From: Neisseriaceae bacterium
Lineage (GTDB): Bacteria; Pseudomonadota; Gammaproteobacteria; Burkholderiales; Neisseriaceae
Reading direction: 5' to 3'
DNA: 9,815 nucleotides
Assembly: GCA_017989485.1 (NCBI GenBank)
Contig: JAGNPU010000043.1
Location: 1-9,815, forward strand
In this document: positions 6,467-9,815 of the stretch, one piece after another
Layout of the letters: each line of letters starts with the position of its first letter
Numbering within the stretch: position 1 is the first letter of the stretch
Notes under the pieces: generated by a model
The model's input: the letters and a program-made list of their open reading frames with translations, nothing else
The model's database searches: none
Told to the model about the DNA's origin: nothing
Made by a program: the position numbers and the translations under genes

Positions 6467-6477
6467 ACGTCTTAACT

Positions 6478-6642
6478 TTAAATTTCAATCATTTCAAAAT
6501 CATCTTTGCGGGCGTCACAGTCCGGGCAGGTCCAGTTGGGCGGCACGTCTTCCCACGCGGTGCCCGCAGGGATATTGTCGTCCGGCATGCCTAGGGCTTC
6601 ATCGTAAATAAACCCACAAATCAAACACATCCACGTTTTCAT
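6478..6642 (-). CDS. Rubredoxin
   Basis: This is a small one-iron electron-transfer protein of the cytoplasm, 54 residues, the standard rubredoxin size. It starts M-K-T-W-M-C-L-I-C-G, with iron ligands Cys6 and Cys9, and later has W-T-C-P-D-C-D with Cys39 and Cys42; Y-D-E-A, I-P-A-G-T and the D-V-P-x-x-W before the second cysteine pair are also diagnostic. The second knuckle reads C-P-D-C-D instead of the common C-P-x-C-G, a small variation. AAGGA lies 6 bases before the ATG. The partner (for example a rubredoxin reductase or an oxygen/ROS-detoxifying enzyme) is not in the window. It lies 82 bases downstream of the RNB gene without an obvious terminator between them, so read-through from that gene is possible. 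Confidence 0.95.
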   Translation of the reverse strand: MKTWMCLICGFIYDEALGMPDDNIPAGTAWEDVPPNWTCPDCDARKDDFEMIEI

Positions 6643-6724
6643 ATTGTTTCCTTAAGTCATTTATTGACCATTATTTATTATTCATCAGGCTGCCCGCTCA
6701 CCGCGGTGGGGGCACCCTCTCGAT

Positions 6725-8641
6725 TTAGCTGGGGGTTTGGCCCGGGGCGTCTGCAGCCGCAGCCGGTGTCGGCGGCGTCATGGGCTCTGGCGCACTTTCT
6801 AGGCTCAAAAACTGCATTTGCGCGGTTTGGTTGAGCACGTCGATGTGGTGGACGCCGAGCTTCACTATCGACTTAGGCACGGTGCCCTGGGGCAGCCCAA
6901 TAATGCGTTGCACCATCGGCAGGCCTTGAATGCGCACCAGGTCTTCTTTCAACACTAAGGCGGTCAACTCGGTGATCTGCTCTTGTTGTAGATAGCGCAG
7001 ACACCAATAATGTTCCATTTTTCTTTGGAAGTCATTGTAGGCGCTGTAGGTGGCCTCAAAGTCGCGTAAGACGGCAAACAACATGCTGTCGCCGCTTTGG
7101 TAGCGCATGGGCTTGTGGTCGATCAGGCCCAGGATTTGGCTTTGGTTGATGTAGTCGACGGCGCGGCGCAGCGGTGAGGTGCACCAGGCATAGTGGGACA
7201 CGCCCATGCCCACGTGGGGCTCAGACTGGGTGCTCATGCGCACCTTGCCGGTGGGCTGCACCCGGAAAATACCCGGCGTGTCGTTGTCGTCTAACATCTT
7301 GGCCCAGTGGCTGTTGGCCAAAATCATCATTTCGCTCACCAGCAGGTCGATGGGCGCGCCGCGCTGGCGCTTGCTGATGCGCACGTGTTCGTGTTCGTCG
7401 ACGTCGATGCCGTAGTCAAACTGTACCGGACGGCTAGGGTCATGTCGGCCCCGTGCGGTTTCCAGATGAACGGCCAACTGGTGTAGCCACAGCAGTTCGT
7501 TTTTGTAGGCAAAGTCAGGCAGCGTGGCCGGATGGGCCAGGGTGTCCTGATTGAACAGCGGCTCGATTTCGTGCAGGCGAATGTTGGCGTCTATCCACAC
7601 GTTTTCCACCTTGCACTCTGGCGTGCTGAGGGTGTTATCGGCCATGACGTCGATGTATAGGCTCAGTGCCGGGCAGCTGCGGCCAGCGTCTAGGGTAAAG
7701 TGCTTGACCCAATCGTCGGGCAACATGGTGATTTTGTCACCCGGATAGTAGACGGTGCTGAGGCGATTAAAAATCAGGCGCTCAATGTCGCTGTCGGCGT
7801 TAATCGCCAGACTAGGCACGGCAATGTGGATGCCCAAACGGGTGCTGCCGTTGGCCTGTGGCGTCACCGAGATGGCGTCGTCGATTTCGGTGGTGCTGAT
7901 GTCGTCTATCGAGAAGGCCTTGATGCCGGTGGCTTCGGGCAGGGTGGGCAAGGCCGGGATGGGCAATTCAGGAAAGCCGGTGCCCTTGCTGAAATGCTGG
8001 AGCAAAAAGCCTTGGCGTAAATACTCGGGTATCGACGGCAGGCCCCCCACGGCCTGAGCCAGCGCCAGCGGCGACTGTTTGTTGCGGTCGGCCGCAAGGG
8101 CAAAGGCCTTATAGGTCAGGCTTTGCTTATTGGGCAGGTGCAAAATCGTCATCAAATCGGCCCGTATCGCGTCTGGCAATTCGTTTTGGCACAGGGCATC
8201 GGCCCAGGCGTCTATTTGCGCCTCTTCCTGTTTTTTGCGTTCAATGGCGGCCAGGGCGGCTTTGAGGGTGTCTTCAGGCGCGGCTTTGAAAAAGCCTTTG
8301 GCCTTTTTGTAAAAATACATCGGCGCCGCGTAAATTTTAATGTAGGTGGCGGCCAGCTCGGTGTTGCTGGGCTTGTGGCCAAAATACTCTTCGGCAATTT
8401 GTTGGGCGCTGAATTCCTCTTCGCCACACACTTCCCACAGGAAGTCGACGTCCACGTCGGTGGCCGTGGCCAAGGCCTGGGTGAGGAAGGGCTCTAGGGC
8501 ACCGTCAAATTCCAAAAAGACGTTGTTGGCCTTAATCTTGGCGCGTTTGCCGTGTTGGGTATCGACCTGATAAGACGCGTCGTTTTTGGTGACAATGCTG
8601 GCAACCTTAAATTGGCCGCCTTCTTCGTAAAAAATATTCAT
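6725..8641 (-). CDS. RNB-domain (RNase II-type) exoribonuclease
   Basis: This is a predicted 3'-5' processive exoribonuclease acting on single-stranded RNA, 638 residues, close to RNase II (about 640) and shorter than RNase R. The active-site motif is S-I-D246-D-I-S-T-T-E252-I-D254-D255-A; in E. coli RNase II the aligned residues are Asp201, Asp207, Asp209 and Asp210, so the second is Glu here. Glu437 (V-S-E-M-M-I-L-A-N) and the T-S-P-L-R-R motif (488-493) match the other conserved catalytic-domain sites. The N-terminal 230 residues and the C-terminal part show no clear cold-shock or S1 match by eye. The tail is Pro/Ala-rich. The ATG at 8641 has no Shine-Dalgarno sequence, but no other start precedes residue 108. 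It is probably a separate unit downstream of the metG terminator. Confidence 0.88.
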   Translation of the reverse strand: MNIFYEEGGQFKVASIVTKNDASYQVDTQHGKRAKIKANNVFLEFDGALEPFLTQALATATDVDVDFLWEVCGEEEFSAQQIAEEYFGHKPSNTELAATYIKIYAAPMYFYKKAKGFFKAAPEDTLKAALAAIERKKQEEAQIDAWADALCQNELPDAIRADLMTILHLPNKQSLTYKAFALAADRNKQSPLALAQAVGGLPSIPEYLRQGFLLQHFSKGTGFPELPIPALPTLPEATGIKAFSIDDISTTEIDDAISVTPQANGSTRLGIHIAVPSLAINADSDIERLIFNRLSTVYYPGDKITMLPDDWVKHFTLDAGRSCPALSLYIDVMADNTLSTPECKVENVWIDANIRLHEIEPLFNQDTLAHPATLPDFAYKNELLWLHQLAVHLETARGRHDPSRPVQFDYGIDVDEHEHVRISKRQRGAPIDLLVSEMMILANSHWAKMLDDNDTPGIFRVQPTGKVRMSTQSEPHVGMGVSHYAWCTSPLRRAVDYINQSQILGLIDHKPMRYQSGDSMLFAVLRDFEATYSAYNDFQRKMEHYWCLRYLQQEQITELTALVLKEDLVRIQGLPMVQRIIGLPQGTVPKSIVKLGVHHIDVLNQTAQMQFLSLESAPEPMTPPTPAAAADAPGQTPS

Positions 8642-8679
8642 AGGGGTGTGAAGCTTTGCAGGGGGAAGGGTAAGGAGGG

Positions 8680-8685
8680 ATTATA
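8680..8685 (-). promoter_or_regulatory. Possible -10 of the RNB gene promoter
   Basis: A perfect TATAAT on the minus strand lies 39 bases before the RNB start and immediately after the metG terminator. No good -35 was found at the right distance (ATTTAG at 17 bases). The predicted leader is short and pyrimidine-rich. Confidence 0.4.
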
Positions 8686-8689
8686 TAAC

Positions 8690-8719
8690 AAAAAAAGGCT
8701 GCCTAAATCAGACAGCCTT
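8690..8719 (-). terminator. Terminator of metG
   Basis: On the minus strand a 7-bp stem (8695-8701 with 8713-8719), extended by a C/A mismatch and two more pairs, is followed by seven T residues (A-run 8690-8696). It lies 17 bases past the metG stop. Confidence 0.85.
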
Positions 8720-8735
8720 ATATTTGCTGATGGGA

Positions 8736-9815
8736 TTAGCTCACGCGCATGCCGGTTTGTGCCCCAGCGTCCACGTCCAGTAGGAATAGGCCGTCTTTGC
8801 TGTCTGTACCAGAAGCGCACACAATCATGCCTTCTGAGACGCCAAAGCGCATTTTACGCGGGGCCAGGTTGGCGACCACGATGACCTGGCGACCCACCAA
8901 TTCGGCGGGGTCTTGATAGGCGGCCTTGATGCCCGAGAAAATGGTGCGCTGTTCAAAGCCTAAGTCGACGGTGAACTGCAACAGCTTGTCGCTGCCCTCA
9001 ACCGCCTGGCAGGCCGTGACCGTGGCCACGCGCAGGTCAACCTTGGCGAAGTCATCGATGCTGATGGGCGCGGCCACCGGCTCATGAGCCGCGGTGCCGA
9101 TCACGTTGGCCGTGGCCTGCAGCGCCTGCTTGTTGGCGTCGACCAGCTTGGCCACCAGCTCAGGCTCAATGCGCTGCATCAGGTGTTTGTACGGGTTAAT
9201 CGCCTGTGCCGGCAAAATGGTTTTGCTGTCGGCCCAGGTGAGGGGGGCAATGTTCAAAAAGGCTTCTACGTCTTCGGCCAGCTTAGGCAGCACGGGTTTT
9301 AAGTAAACGGTCAAAATCTTGAAGGCGTTGATTAATTCGCTACACACTTCATGCAGGCGTGCCTCTTGGCCTTCTTGCTTGGCCAGCTCCCACGGCTTGT
9401 TGGCGTCAACGTAGGCGTTCACCTTGTCGGCCAAGGCCATGATGTCGCGCAAGGCCTTGCCGTATTCGCGGCCTTCGTAGTCGGCGGCAATGCCGTCAGA
9501 CGCCACGGTCAGCTGGGCCAATAGGTCGCTGTGGCCCATGTCTAAGATGTGGCCATCAAAACGCTTGCTGATGAAGCCGGCGGCGCGGGCCGCAATATTG
9601 AGGTATTTACCCACCAGATTGCTGTTGACGCGGGAAATAAAGTCTTCAAGATTTAAATCAATGTCTTCAATGTGGCTGTTCAGCTTGGCCGCAATGTAGT
9701 AGCGCATCCATTCGGGGTTTAGCTTACAGTCTAAATACGATTTGGCGGTGATGAAGGTGCCGCGTGACTTAGACATTTTGGCGCCGTCTACGGTCAAAAA
9801 GCCGTGGGCAAACAC
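8736..9815 (-). CDS. metG: Methionyl-tRNA synthetase, C-terminal part (5' end outside window)
   Basis: This enzyme charges tRNA-Met with methionine in the cytoplasm. The frame is open to the right edge and its first codon there is GTG read as internal Val, so about 359 of some 680 residues are seen. The K-M-S-K-S signature, which stabilises the adenylation transition state, lies at 9765-9779. It is followed by the helical anticodon-binding domain (about residues 20-220, with I-D-L-N-L-E-D-F and the Y-L-K-P-V-L-P-K-L segment) and then the C-terminal OB-fold tRNA-binding domain (from about residue 252: [31 protein letters not shown]). That domain makes it the long, dimer-forming type, as in E. 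coli. The stop is TAA at 8736-8738. Confidence 0.98.
   Translation of the reverse strand: MFAHGFLTVDGAKMSKSRGTFITAKSYLDCKLNPEWMRYYIAAKLNSHIEDIDLNLEDFISRVNSNLVGKYLNIAARAAGFISKRFDGHILDMGHSDLLAQLTVASDGIAADYEGREYGKALRDIMALADKVNAYVDANKPWELAKQEGQEARLHEVCSELINAFKILTVYLKPVLPKLAEDVEAFLNIAPLTWADSKTILPAQAINPYKHLMQRIEPELVAKLVDANKQALQATANVIGTAAHEPVAAPISIDDFAKVDLRVATVTACQAVEGSDKLLQFTVDLGFEQRTIFSGIKAAYQDPAELVGRQVIVVANLAPRKMRFGVSEGMIVCASGTDSKDGLFLLDVDAGAQTGMRVS

Noticed and set aside
6685..6715. GC-rich dyad (around CACCGCGGTG) after the RNB gene as a terminator
   Set aside because: The stem is imperfect when extended and no T-run follows on either strand, so a terminator call is not supported.
8552..8884. 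Plus-strand frame of 110 residues across the RNB/metG junction
   Set aside because: It overlaps two well-supported genes, the metG terminator and the RNB promoter, and has no family features.

Overview
The window looks like ordinary chromosomal DNA of a betaproteobacterium, most likely a member of the Neisseriales. This rests on two tandem, diverged bacterioferritin genes (an arrangement known from Neisseria), a single-chain glycine decarboxylase, a short RNase II-type RNB protein and a metG with a C-terminal tRNA-binding domain. The DNA is moderately GC-rich, and no insertion sequence, prophage, CRISPR array, tRNA or rRNA was seen. Genes are dense and well separated by hairpin terminators. 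Most lie on the minus strand; gcvP and bfd are the only plus-strand genes.

Left part (1-2762). The C-terminal half of gcvP runs in from the left and ends at a textbook terminator. Convergent to it is a two-gene minus-strand unit: a very short secreted pilin-like protein followed by a PapD-type periplasmic pilus chaperone. No usher or adhesin gene accompanies them. A 277-bp AT-rich divergent region with several small dyads separates this unit from bfd.

Middle (2763-4142), an iron-storage module. bfd (bacterioferritin-associated ferredoxin, plus strand) has a promoter overlapped by a strong Fur-box match. It converges on two bacterioferritin genes on the minus strand, with a 15-bp perfect hairpin between the converging ends. 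The two bacterioferritins are complementary: the upstream one has a complete ferroxidase centre but no haem-ligand Met52, and the downstream one has Met52 but has lost most ferroxidase ligands. They probably co-assemble into one shell. Bfd would release the stored iron by reducing the haem/ferric core, and Fur control would restrict that release to iron-poor conditions.

Right part (4158-9815), all on the minus strand. In transcription order from the right edge: the C-terminal half of metG with its terminator; an RNB-family exoribonuclease; a 54-residue rubredoxin, easily missed because it is short; an M48 zinc-protease lipoprotein with its own promoter and terminator; and a TyrP-type aromatic amino-acid permease with its own terminator. 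These look like separate housekeeping units rather than one pathway.

No clearly unprecedented system was found. The most interesting points are the division of labour between the two bacterioferritins, the cysteine-rich Bfd, the usher-less mini-pilin/chaperone pair, and an Asp-to-Glu change in the RNB active-site motif.
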